Source of the DNA: Roseovarius gaetbuli
GTDB taxonomy: Bacteria; Pseudomonadota; Alphaproteobacteria; Rhodobacterales; Rhodobacteraceae
Direction of reading: 5' to 3'
Assembly (NCBI RefSeq): GCF_900172365.1
Contig: NZ_FWFJ01000013.1
Span: 1-64,000, forward strand
DNA length: 64,000 bases
The notes beneath the pieces are model-generated. The model was given only the letters and a program-made list of their open reading frames with translations, made no database searches and was not told the DNA's origin. The position numbers and the translations under genes were made by a program. Positions 18,049-27,294 of this stretch are shown here, piece after piece. Numbering within the stretch: the first letter of the stretch is position 1; each line of letters starts with the position of its first letter.

Positions 18049-19080
18049 ATGGCTGATAAAAATAATGGAAATGCAGATATCGTCGCCGTCGCCAAGGCTG
18101 CGAAGGTGTCGATCTCGACCGTCTCGCGCGCCTATAACCACCCCGAGCTGGTCAAACCGGCGACTCGCAAGAAGATCGACGCCGCCGTGCGCCGCCTTGG
18201 CTATATCCGCAACCGCGCGGCCCAGACGATCCACGGCATTCGCAGCGGCACCATCGGATTGGTGGTGCCGACGATTGATCACGCCATCTTTGCCGAGGTG
18301 ATTCAGGCCTTCTCGGACGCAGTCGAGCCTTATGGCTTTACCCTTCTGGTGGCCTCGCACGGCTATGACCTTGAGCGCGAGTATGGCGCGTTGCGCAAGT
18401 TTCTCGAACACCGCGTCGACGGGCTTGCGTTGATCGGGCTTGATCATTCTGCCGAAAGTTACAACCTGATCCAGCGACAGGACATTCCCGCGATTTCGAT
18501 CTGGAACTATGACAAGACCTCGATCCTGCCCTGTGTCGGGGCCGACAACCGCCACGCCGGGGAATTGGCCGCGCGCCACCTTGTCGATCTTGGCCACCGC
18601 GACATCGGCATGGTCTTTCCCCCGACAAGGGACAACGACCGCGCCCGCGACCGCCAGCAGGGGGCGATGTCGGTGCTGGCCGACCTGCCGCGCGCCACGC
18701 CGAAGGAATGGATTGTCGAAACCCCCTATAGCATCGCCGACACCAAAGAGGCGGTCACCCGCATGCTAAGCCAGCCCGCGCTGCCGACGGCCATTTTATG
18801 TGGCAATGATGTTCTGGCGGTCGGGGCGATTTATGCGGCGATGCGCTGTGGTCTCAGGGTGCCGGATGATATTTCCATCATCGGGATCGGCGATTTCAAA
18901 GGCTCCCGCGAGATGGAGCCGGGATTGACCACCGTCCGCCTGCCCGCGCGCACCATTGGCGAGCTGGCCGGCAAAGAACTGGCCCGGCTGGTGACCAAGG
19001 AAAGTTCAGAAATTCAACGCACTAGCTGTGATATCTCTGTGGTCGCGCGCAAGACCTGTCGCAGGGTCACGGGCGTTTAG
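18049..19080 (+). CDS. LacI family transcriptional regulator
   Basis: This 343-residue regulator has an N-terminal LacI helix-turn-helix (VAVAKAAKVSISTVSRAYNHPELV, residues 12-35) and the hinge region up to about 65. The periplasmic-binding-protein-like effector domain shows IGLVVPTIDHAIFAEVI and AILCGNDVLAVGAIYAAMRCG. Proteins of this family bind as dimers to palindromes, and a fitting one lies just upstream. Being divergent from tctABC-sauST, it most likely responds to the transported acid or its CoA ester. The ATG at 18049 is preferred. The gene is followed by two palindromic repeats. Confidence 0.93.
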   Translation: MADKNNGNADIVAVAKAAKVSISTVSRAYNHPELVKPATRKKIDAAVRRLGYIRNRAAQTIHGIRSGTIGLVVPTIDHAIFAEVIQAFSDAVEPYGFTLLVASHGYDLEREYGALRKFLEHRVDGLALIGLDHSAESYNLIQRQDIPAISIWNYDKTSILPCVGADNRHAGELAARHLVDLGHRDIGMVFPPTRDNDRARDRQQGAMSVLADLPRATPKEWIVETPYSIADTKEAVTRMLSQPALPTAILCGNDVLAVGAIYAAMRCGLRVPDDISIIGIGDFKGSREMEPGLTTVRLPARTIGELAGKELARLVTKESSEIQRTSCDISVVARKTCRRVTGV

Positions 19081-19081
19081 A

Positions 19082-19128
19082 GCATGTTGCTCAAAAGTGG
19101 GAACCGGTTTTGAGCGTCGACAACATGC
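19082..19128. repeat. two-tier palindromic element
   Basis: GCATGTTG (19082-19089) pairs with 19121-19128, and GCTCAAAA (19089-19096) pairs with TTTTGAGC (19108-19115). AACCGGTT lies in the centre. The structure sits just after the lacI-type stop. Its core, CAAAAGTGG followed by ACCGGTTTTG, resembles short palindromic repeats I recall from alphaproteobacterial intergenic regions. It may double as the terminator. Confidence 0.6.
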
Positions 19129-19142
19129 GGACTCAATATGTC

Positions 19143-19183
19143 AGAGCATGTCGTGTGAATTTTGAGTGAACACGACACGCTCT
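19143..19183. repeat. 14-bp inverted repeat at the ribD end
   Basis: AGAGCATGTCGTGT (19143-19156) and ACACGACACGCTCT (19170-19183) are inverted with one mismatch around a 13-base loop. The right arm runs into the ribD stop codon. It probably forms the terminator stem of the leftward nrdR-ribD transcript, although no T-run follows. Its outer end shares the GAGCATGT word with the neighbouring element. Confidence 0.6.
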
Positions 19184-20282
19184 AGGATCTGCTCCGCTGC
19201 CAGCGGTGCATCACGTCGCCGCCCACGTCGCGGGTCTCGATCAGGGTAAAGCGTCGCGCCTCTTCGAGCCGCGCCAGCCCCAATGCGCCCACGCCCGGCA
19301 GGCCCTCGGCGCCAATCGCAAGCCCGGCGGTAAAGCCGACCAACTCGTCCACAAGCCCGGCCGACAAGAGCGAAGCGGCCAGCGACCCGCCGCCTTCGCA
19401 AAACACCCGCGTCAGGCCCCGCGCGCCAAGTTCGCCCAGAACCGAGGCCATATCCATCTGTCCCGCGCGCACACCACAGGGCAAAAGCCGCGCGCCGATG
19501 CCGGTCCAGGCCTCGGTCAGGGCGGCGTCGGCCTCGGGGCCATGACAAAGCCAGAGCGGCACATCCTTGGCAGTGCGCGCCAGGTTGGACATCAGCGGCA
19601 CATCAAGACGGCGCGACACCACCACGCGCACCGGCTGACGACGCGCGCCCATGTCGCGCACGTTCAACGTCGGGTCATCGGCGCGCGCCGTGCCCGCCCC
19701 CACCATGACCGCATCGTGACGCGCGCGCAGACCATGCACCGCGCGCCGCGCGGCCGGGCCGGTGATCCATTGGCTGTGGCCGGTGGCGGTGGCAATGCGC
19801 CCGTCAAAAGAGGTCGCAAGCTTGAGCGTCAGCCAGGGCCGCCCCAATTCGTTGCGCATAATGAACCCGGCCAGATCGCGCCCGGCCTCGTCGGCCATCA
19901 CCCCGGTGGTGACCTCAATGCCCGCAGCGCGCAACATCGCAAAGCCGCGCCCCGAGACCCGCGCATCATTGTCGTCGAACGGCGCGACGACGCGTGCGAT
20001 ACCCGCGTCGATCAAGGCCTCGGCGCAGGGCGGCGTTTTGCCATGGTGGGCGCAGGGTTCAAGCGTGACATAGGCGGTGGCGCCACGCGCCGCCTCGCCC
20101 GTTTGCGCAAGCGCGCGCGTTTCGGCGTGGGGCCGCCCGCCCGGCGCGGTCCAGCCCCGCCCGACGATCCGGCCCTCGCGCACGATCACACAGCCCACGG
20201 CAGGATTGGGAAAACACTGGCCCTGCCCCCGTCGACCAAGCGACAGGGCCAAGGCCATAAAGCGCGCGTCAGGCCCCCTCAC
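19182..20282 (-). CDS. ribD: bifunctional riboflavin deaminase/reductase
   Basis: RibD performs steps two and three of riboflavin synthesis: deamination of the pyrimidine and reduction of the ribosyl group. The 366-residue protein has the N-terminal cytidine-deaminase fold with zinc site H52-A-E54, Cys77 and Cys86 ([11 protein letters not shown]), and a C-terminal reductase ([20 protein letters not shown] near 150; [14 protein letters not shown] near 300). The start is a GTG whose GTGA overlaps the nrdR stop, so nrdR and ribD are coupled. ribE is 12 kb away in this genome rather than adjacent. Identification is secure. Confidence 0.96.
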   Translation of the reverse strand: MRGPDARFMALALSLGRRGQGQCFPNPAVGCVIVREGRIVGRGWTAPGGRPHAETRALAQTGEAARGATAYVTLEPCAHHGKTPPCAEALIDAGIARVVAPFDDNDARVSGRGFAMLRAAGIEVTTGVMADEAGRDLAGFIMRNELGRPWLTLKLATSFDGRIATATGHSQWITGPAARRAVHGLRARHDAVMVGAGTARADDPTLNVRDMGARRQPVRVVVSRRLDVPLMSNLARTAKDVPLWLCHGPEADAALTEAWTGIGARLLPCGVRAGQMDMASVLGELGARGLTRVFCEGGGSLAASLLSAGLVDELVGFTAGLAIGAEGLPGVGALGLARLEEARRFTLIETRDVGGDVMHRWQRSRS

Positions 20283-20761
20283 GCGTCCGGTTTGGGGTTG
20301 GTGACGGCATCTTCGGGGCGCAACTCACTGACAAACTTGTCAAAATCATCCGCCGCCTGAAAGTTCTTATAGACGCTGGCAAAGCGCACATAGGCGACGG
20401 TATCGATCCGCGCCAGGCTTTCCATCACGATCTCGCCCACGGTTTTCGAGGGGATATCGGTCTCGCCCATGCTCTCTAGCCGCCGCACGATGCCGCTGAT
20501 CATCTGTTCGATACGATCGGGATCAATCGGGCGTTTCTGAAGTGCGATCCGGATCGAGCGTTCAAGCTTGTCCCGGTCGAAATCTTCGCGTCGGCCATTG
20601 GTTTTCACCACCACCAGATCGCGCAGCTGCACGCGTTCATAGGTCGTGAAACGGCCCCCGCAGGCCGGGCAAAACCGCCTGCGCCGGATCGAAACATGAT
20701 CCTCGGCGGGGCGTGAATCTTTTACCTGAGTGTCAATGTTTCCGCAAAACGGGCAGCGCAT
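20279..20761 (-). CDS. nrdR: transcriptional repressor NrdR
   Basis: NrdR senses ATP/dATP and represses ribonucleotide reductase genes. The 160-residue protein starts with a zinc ribbon (Cys3, Cys6, Cys31, Cys34: MRCPFCG and [11 protein letters not shown]), followed by the ATP-cone domain with [20 protein letters not shown] at about 50-70 and a C-terminal [13 protein letters not shown] motif. Length is typical. It is directly upstream of and overlapping ribD, the usual alphaproteobacterial arrangement. The upstream region holds a perfect DnaA-box sequence. Confidence 0.97.
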   Translation of the reverse strand: MRCPFCGNIDTQVKDSRPAEDHVSIRRRRFCPACGGRFTTYERVQLRDLVVVKTNGRREDFDRDKLERSIRIALQKRPIDPDRIEQMISGIVRRLESMGETDIPSKTVGEIVMESLARIDTVAYVRFASVYKNFQAADDFDKFVSELRPEDAVTNPKPDA

Positions 20762-20815
20762 CGGCCGTCCCCCTTTTCTGTCCTTGCCTCTGTGATCATG
20801 GGTCTGTCGCCCAAG

Positions 20816-20824
20816 TTATCCACA
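20816..20824 (+). promoter_or_regulatory. DnaA-box consensus sequence
   Basis: TTATCCACA, the strict DnaA-box consensus, lies 55 bases upstream of nrdR, within the 158-base gap to the next gene. A single box is not an origin. It could link nrdR transcription to DnaA or be chance. Confidence 0.35.
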
Positions 20825-20919
20825 GCCACTATAGGACAGCCGCAAGGTTTTGGGTAGAGGGGATTTGCAGCCCCCACATCATGCGAGACCTTCCGTGGTT
20901 TTCAGGACTCGCGCCGCGC

Positions 20920-21360
20920 TTAATAGGTGAATTCAACGGTCCCTGCGCGACATTTCAGATGGGCAATCTCGCCTTCGCCATCCTGCAAGACGATCACACC
21001 ACCGAACCGACTATCGGGGGCGTCGCGGGTCGCGGCATCCATCCGGTCAAACCCGCCATAGACCTCATAGACCACATCATTGTTGCGCAGGCGCATCGCC
21101 TCCCAGATGGTGCGCCCGATGCCGGGCCAGGGCGTGTGGGTCGCCCCCGCGCCCATCGCCAGGCCAAGCGCCAGCTCCGGCATGCCGCCCTTGGGGCCAA
21201 AGCGGTAAGTGGCCTGCTTTTCGTTCCAGCACAGCTCCAACGTCTTGCCGCCACGCTCCATATCGCAGCGCAGAAAGAGCGTCTGATCTTGCACGCATAC
21301 GGCCAAAACCGGGCGCGCCAAGAGGCACAGAGCAAGGCTAGCAGCGAAAATCCGGGTCAT
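20920..21360 (-). CDS. small secreted protein of unknown function
   Basis: I do not recognise this 146-residue protein. It begins with a clear Sec signal peptide (hydrophobic core FAASLALCLLA, cleavage near VLA-V at about 20). The mature part has four cysteines (VCVQDQ, FLRCDME, ELCWNEK and HLKCRAG) that could form two disulfides, and ends in EFTY. Periplasmic location is likely. Its ATG overlaps the yjbQ stop, so it is cotranscribed with yjbQ, though no functional link is evident. Confidence 0.8.
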   Translation of the reverse strand: MTRIFAASLALCLLARPVLAVCVQDQTLFLRCDMERGGKTLELCWNEKQATYRFGPKGGMPELALGLAMGAGATHTPWPGIGRTIWEAMRLRNNDVVYEVYGGFDRMDAATRDAPDSRFGGVIVLQDGEGEIAHLKCRAGTVEFTY

Positions 21361-21785
21361 GATCGCTCCTTTGCCGGGGAAAGCGCAAGGTGGCCCACCA
21401 CCTCGCGGGACTGCGGGGCGTCGCGATGTTCAAAGAGGTAAATCCCCTGCCAGGTGCCAAGCGCCATGCGCCCGGCAATCACCGGGATCGACAGGCTGAC
21501 CGGCATCATCGCCGCCTTGATATGGGCAGGCATATCATCGGGGCCCTCATAGGTATGGGTGAGATAGCGCATCGACGGATCGGTGGTCGGCGGCACCAGC
21601 CGCGCGAAAAAGGCGCGCAGATCGGTCTGCACCTCCGGGTCGGCGTTTTCCTGAACCAGAAGACTAGCCGAGGTGTGGCGGATGAACAGCGTCAAAAGCC
21701 CGCTCCCGCGCACCCATACCGCCACCTGATCGGTGAACTCGTAAAGGCCCTGGCCACGGGTCGGAATATGAAAGCTGGTGTGCAT
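21357..21785 (-). CDS. yjbQ: YjbQ/UPF0047 family protein
   Basis: The 142-residue protein matches the UPF0047/YjbQ family, small trimeric enzymes sometimes annotated as secondary thiamine-phosphate synthase. Family marks are LFIRHTSASLLVQENADPEV near 35, with the His and Asn residues that line the active site, HIKAAMMPVSLSIPV near 90, and the C-terminal GTWQGIYLFEHRD. It lies beyond the strong terminator of the rpoD-hlyU transcript and overlaps the following secreted-protein gene. In vivo function is not settled for the family. Confidence 0.92.
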   Translation of the reverse strand: MHTSFHIPTRGQGLYEFTDQVAVWVRGSGLLTLFIRHTSASLLVQENADPEVQTDLRAFFARLVPPTTDPSMRYLTHTYEGPDDMPAHIKAAMMPVSLSIPVIAGRMALGTWQGIYLFEHRDAPQSREVVGHLALSPAKERS

Positions 21786-21826
21786 CCCCCCAAGCTGCGC
21801 CAGTTTCTGGCCAGGCTCAAGCCATT

Positions 21827-21856
21827 AAAAAACGCGCCACCCTTTGGGGCAGCGCG
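21827..21856 (-). terminator. Rho-independent terminator after hlyU
   Basis: On the minus strand, 21856-21847 pairs with 21842-21833 (10 bp with two wobbles, 4-base loop) and is followed directly by TTTTTT (21832-21827). It ends the leftward rpoD-hlyU transcript. Confidence 0.85.
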
Positions 21857-21878
21857 CATCTGTCCTTGGCCGGTGCAA

Positions 21879-21903
21879 CGTGGGTTTCACCCACCCTACG
21901 GGC
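21879..21903. repeat. dispersed 25-bp repeat, copy 1
   Basis: This 25-base sequence, with hairpin core TGGGTTTCACCCA, recurs exactly in inverse orientation at 57793-57817. Both copies are intergenic and near a gene 3' end. Similar GTGGGT/ACCCAC units are known to me from many proteobacterial genomes. Confidence 0.85.
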
Positions 21904-21911
21904 TTGGCGGA

Positions 21912-22199
21912 TCAGCGGAAAATCCGCTCGCCCTGTTCGTCGATGACCTGTTTCGCCTTGCGCACCGAAAAGGCGGCGGCATCGTCCATGTTGAGGATCG
22001 CATCCGCGCGCAGAAGCTGATGCACCTTCACCTCGCCGACAATCTCTTTTTCGATGCGCGCCCCGACGCGGTAACCGCCCTCACCGGGCTGCGGCTCGGG
22101 AAAGATCACAAACCCCTTGTAGGTTTCCGCCTCGGGTGCGGGCTTGGCCATACTCTTGCCACTGCCACTGCCGCCGAACAATTTAGACCAAAGCGACAT
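21912..22199 (-). CDS. HlyU family protein
   Basis: The 95-residue protein resembles the HlyU family (PF10115). An N-terminal WSKLFGG leader is followed by ETYKGFVIFPEPQPGEGGYRV at about 25-45 and a short alpha/beta domain ending IDEQGERIFR. The Vibrio prototype is a DNA-binding activator, but alphaproteobacterial members of this size are uncharacterised, so no regulatory role is claimed. It starts 8 bases after the rpoD stop and shares its transcript and terminator, which may simply reflect conserved gene order. Confidence 0.78.
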   Translation of the reverse strand: MSLWSKLFGGSGSGKSMAKPAPEAETYKGFVIFPEPQPGEGGYRVGARIEKEIVGEVKVHQLLRADAILNMDDAAAFSVRKAKQVIDEQGERIFR

Positions 22200-22207
22200 G
22201 CTGCGCC

Positions 22208-24199
<1,992 letters not shown>

Positions 24200-24230
24200 G
24201 AAAGACTCCTGATCTATGAACGGGACGGGT

Positions 24231-24249
24231 GATTCGGTTAAAACGAATC
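24231..24249. repeat. inverted repeat in the dnaG-rpoD gap
   Basis: GATTCG (24231-24236) and CGAATC (24244-24249) form a 6-bp stem, with further GATTC/GAATC words nearby (24263-24270). It lies 32 bases upstream of rpoD. It may be a weak terminator for dnaG or an operator for rpoD. Confidence 0.35.
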
Positions 24250-24318
24250 ATTAGCGCGAATAAGTGATTCGCACACCCGTTTACCCTGATTTCTTTACCG
24301 CTTCCTCACCAAAATAGG

Positions 24319-26268
24319 TCAACGCCCCGGTTTGGAAAAACTAATCTTGCCGAGCAGTTCGTCGAACTGCTCTTTCTCGTCTCGTTTGATCCGCGCACCA
24401 TTTTCGCCGAGATCGTATTCGGCGCGGTCTTCCTGTTCGCTGCGCACCGCCCGATTTCGCGCCTCTGCCGCCTGTCCAAGGCGCCATGTCATCGCCTCGT
24501 CGGCCAGCCCGTCGATATCCTCGCTGGCCTCGGACACTTCGGCGCTCAGCCCGCGCTGTGCCTCCAGCTTGGCCAACTCTTCCGAGAGGGTCATGCGGGC
24601 AATCTCTGCCTCGCCGGGATTGCGCACCGAGGCTGCTATCGCAACGTGGGGCAGTGCCATCAGCTTTTCAAGGGGCTCGGGGCCAAGGTCGGCCTCAATC
24701 AGGGCCTGAAGCGCGCCCTGCCCCGATGCGCCGTGACGCAGGATCAGGTCGCGCAGCCGGGCGTGGTCTGGGTCATGGCATTCCATCCGCTCGATGCGGG
24801 CCTCGAAGGCCTCTGTCACCGAAGGGCAGCAAATCAGCGTGGCCAGGATAACCGCCTCGCGCAGGTGGATATCGGCATGATCGCCCGAGGCCACCAGAAG
24901 CGAGGATTTGGTGGTCGCGCGCGCCGTCGGCGGCGGCGGCCATTTGCCCGCCTTGAAGCGCGGCGCATTGGGCGCGCTGCGGCGCGGGTTGAACAACTGC
25001 CACCGCATGTCCTTGATCGCCTGGCCGTAATGGCCGCGAATCGAGGGATCACGGATCAGTTTGATCTTTTCGCGCAGCACCTTGTCAAAGGCCGCCTTGC
25101 GCTCAGGGCTATCGAAATCGCGCCCGTCGGTTTCGCGCTGCCACAGGACCTGAACCATCGGCAGGGCCTTATCCAGCAAAGCCTGCACCGCCCCCGGCCC
25201 GTCAGAGCGCAACAAATCATCAGGGTCTTTACCCTCGGGCATCAGCACAAAGCGCAGCGATTTACCGGCCTCCAGCAACGGCAGCGCCAGATCAACCACC
25301 CGGTAGGCGGCGTTCAGCCCCGCCTTGTCGCCATCGAGCGCGATGATCGGCTCTGGCGCGACCCGCCAGAGCATCTGAAGCTGATGTTCGGTCACCGCAG
25401 TGCCAAGCGGCGCCACAGCCGCGCCAAACCCCGCCGCGACAAGCGCGATCACATCCATGTACCCTTCGGCCACGATAAGCGGCTGGCCCTTGCCGGCCGC
25501 CTCGCGGGCAGGGCCGTGGTTGTAAAGCGAATGGGATTTGTCAAACAGCTCGGTCTGCGGCGAGTTGAGGTACTTGGCGTTGTCATTCGGGTCCATCGCG
25601 CGCCCGCCAAAGGCAATACAGCGCCCGCGCGCATCGCGGATCGGGAACATGATCCGGTTGCGAAAGGTGTCATAGGGCTTGCCGCCCTTCTGGCTGGCCT
25701 TGGCCAGACCACAGGCAAGGATCATCTCTTCGCTGACGCCCTTGGCCGTTAGATGATCCCAAAGCCCCTGCCAGGCATCCGGCGCAAAACCGATCTCGAA
25801 CCGCGCCTGCGTGTCCTCACTTAGCTTGCGACCCACAAGATAATCCCGCGCCGCCGCCCCCGCGCCGGTGCGCAGTTGCAGGGCGAAAAACTTGACCGCA
25901 AGATCCATGACCGCGACCAATTCGGTGCGCCGGTCGGCCTTGGCTTGGGCCTGGGGGTCGCGCTCGGGCATCTGCATGCCGGCCTCGGCGGCGAGGATTT
26001 TCACCGCCTCGATGAAATCGACATTCTCGCTTTCGCGCACGAAGGAAATCGCATCGCCCTTGGCGTGACAGCCAAAGCAATAGTAAAACCCCTTGCGGTC
26101 ATCGACATGGAAAGAGGCGGATTTTTCCTGGTGAAACGGGCATGGCGCCCACATGTCGCCCTTGCCCTGATTGGACTTGCGCGTATCCCACATGACCTTG
26201 CGCCCGACCACCTGACTAAGCGAGATGCGGGTTTGCAATTCTTCAAGAAATCCGGGTGGCAGGCTCAT
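24319..26268 (-). CDS. dnaG: DNA primase
   Basis: DnaG synthesises RNA primers at the replication fork. The 649-residue protein has the N-terminal CHC2 zinc finger (CPFHQEKSASFHVDDRKG then YYCFGCHAKGDAISF, about 43-75) and the primase core with RIMFPIRDARGRCIAFGGRA near 205. The TOPRIM motif LIVAEGYMDVIAL is near 265, with the catalytic DGDKAG near 315, and a C-terminal helicase-binding domain follows. Length is normal. rpoD follows after 119 bases. Identification is secure. Confidence 0.98.
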   Translation of the reverse strand: MSLPPGFLEELQTRISLSQVVGRKVMWDTRKSNQGKGDMWAPCPFHQEKSASFHVDDRKGFYYCFGCHAKGDAISFVRESENVDFIEAVKILAAEAGMQMPERDPQAQAKADRRTELVAVMDLAVKFFALQLRTGAGAAARDYLVGRKLSEDTQARFEIGFAPDAWQGLWDHLTAKGVSEEMILACGLAKASQKGGKPYDTFRNRIMFPIRDARGRCIAFGGRAMDPNDNAKYLNSPQTELFDKSHSLYNHGPAREAAGKGQPLIVAEGYMDVIALVAAGFGAAVAPLGTAVTEHQLQMLWRVAPEPIIALDGDKAGLNAAYRVVDLALPLLEAGKSLRFVLMPEGKDPDDLLRSDGPGAVQALLDKALPMVQVLWQRETDGRDFDSPERKAAFDKVLREKIKLIRDPSIRGHYGQAIKDMRWQLFNPRRSAPNAPRFKAGKWPPPPTARATTKSSLLVASGDHADIHLREAVILATLICCPSVTEAFEARIERMECHDPDHARLRDLILRHGASGQGALQALIEADLGPEPLEKLMALPHVAIAASVRNPGEAEIARMTLSEELAKLEAQRGLSAEVSEASEDIDGLADEAMTWRLGQAAEARNRAVRSEQEDRAEYDLGENGARIKRDEKEQFDELLGKISFSKPGR

Positions 26269-26348
26269 ACCCTATATATCGGGCGCGCGCGCGTCACTGT
26301 CCAGTGGGCGCAGATGATTTCGCTGGGGATAACCCCCCGCGCGCCGCG

Positions 26349-26639
26349 CTATTGCGCAAGGCAGGCCGCAAGATAGGCCTCGGCCACGCCATCGCCAAGC
26401 TGTTCCTCGGAGAGCGAATAGACCCAATCGACCAGCGGCTGAACCGCGTTCTGATAGCGCGCCTCGTCGCCGGTATACCCGGCGCTGATCGCCTCGATCG
26501 CCTCGGGCGATTCTATGCCCGCGCCGCGCGCCTCGACGGCGGCCGTTACGATATCACCAGAGGTGGCGCACATCGGGTTTTCGGCCTGCGCGGTCATCGG
26601 CAGGGCAAGAAGCGTGGCAATCAGGGCAAAACGGCGCAT
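26349..26639 (-). CDS. small secreted protein of unknown function
   Basis: A 96-residue protein with a Sec signal peptide (MRRFALIATLLALPMTAQA, cleavage about residue 19) and a short, mainly helical, acidic mature domain with two cysteines (MCAT and AACLAQ at the very end). I start at the ATG at 26639, where the signal peptide begins, rather than an in-frame codon six residues earlier. It sits alone between soxG and dnaG. No family is recognised. Periplasmic location is likely. Confidence 0.72.
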   Translation of the reverse strand: MRRFALIATLLALPMTAQAENPMCATSGDIVTAAVEARGAGIESPEAIEAISAGYTGDEARYQNAVQPLVDWVYSLSEEQLGDGVAEAYLAACLAQ

Positions 26640-26748
26640 GGGAGACCTCGTGAACATTGGCGTCAGTTGCCCCTAACCTAGTATAACCGCAAGGCATTGT
26701 AAGGGGGGTGGCGCGGGGAAAATTGCCCGCACATTGCCCCTTGGGGCG

Positions 26749-27294
26749 CTATTGCAGAGCCACGACCCGGCCCATGGCGATTTTCAGCTCATGCACAAGC
26801 GTCGCCGCCATCGAACGGAACACCATAATCTGAAACGCGTCTTCGCCAAGCCGGGTGATCGAGGCGGGCATATGCGCGCAGTCACTGCGCGCCGTGTGCC
26901 CGCGCTTGAACTGCGTGGGCCGCAGGTCTAACGGCGTCATGCGCGCAAGCACATCGCCCGCGCCCTGCCCCTCAAGGCGCAATACCGCCCAGCCATCCGA
27001 TTGATCGCTCAGCGCGGCAAACTTTACCAGACCGGCATCGGGCGCAGGCCCGATCAGAAGAATCATCCGTTGCCCGAACCAAAGCGCGCGCGCACCGCGC
27101 GTTCCGCTCATCCGCCCCACGCCGGGCGCGGCCATGCCATGCGCGGCTTTCAACGCCTCCGAGAGGGCGGCATCCTGCCCGAGGTAGGGCGCAATGGCAG
27201 TCATGTGCCCGGGCGCATCCTCAAGAAGAGAGAGCGGCCCAACACGCAGCGGCACAAGCCCCGCGCAGGGGGTTTTAGGTTTAAGATCAACCAC
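26749..27294 (-). CDS. soxG: sarcosine oxidase gamma subunit
   Basis: SoxG is the fourth subunit of heterotetrameric sarcosine oxidase. The 181-residue protein has the family's GcvT-like fold with GPLSLLEDAPGHMTAIAPY near the N-terminus and DLRPTQFKRGHTARSDCAHMP in the middle. The GTG at 27294 is preferred because GGAGG lies 8 bases upstream inside soxA and the overlap is then 8 bases; an earlier TTG would leave no Shine-Dalgarno. It is last in soxBDAG. Confidence 0.9.
   Translation of the reverse strand: MVDLKPKTPCAGLVPLRVGPLSLLEDAPGHMTAIAPYLGQDAALSEALKAAHGMAAPGVGRMSGTRGARALWFGQRMILLIGPAPDAGLVKFAALSDQSDGWAVLRLEGQGAGDVLARMTPLDLRPTQFKRGHTARSDCAHMPASITRLGEDAFQIMVFRSMAATLVHELKIAMGRVVALQ

Noticed and set aside
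20762-20919. Replication origin near nrdR.
   Set aside because: Only one DnaA box, no AT-rich unwinding region and no dnaA, hemE or parAB neighbours.
26281-26300. Alternating CG run as a Z-DNA element upstream of dnaG.
   Set aside because: The run (about ten bases) is short and normal for DNA of this composition.
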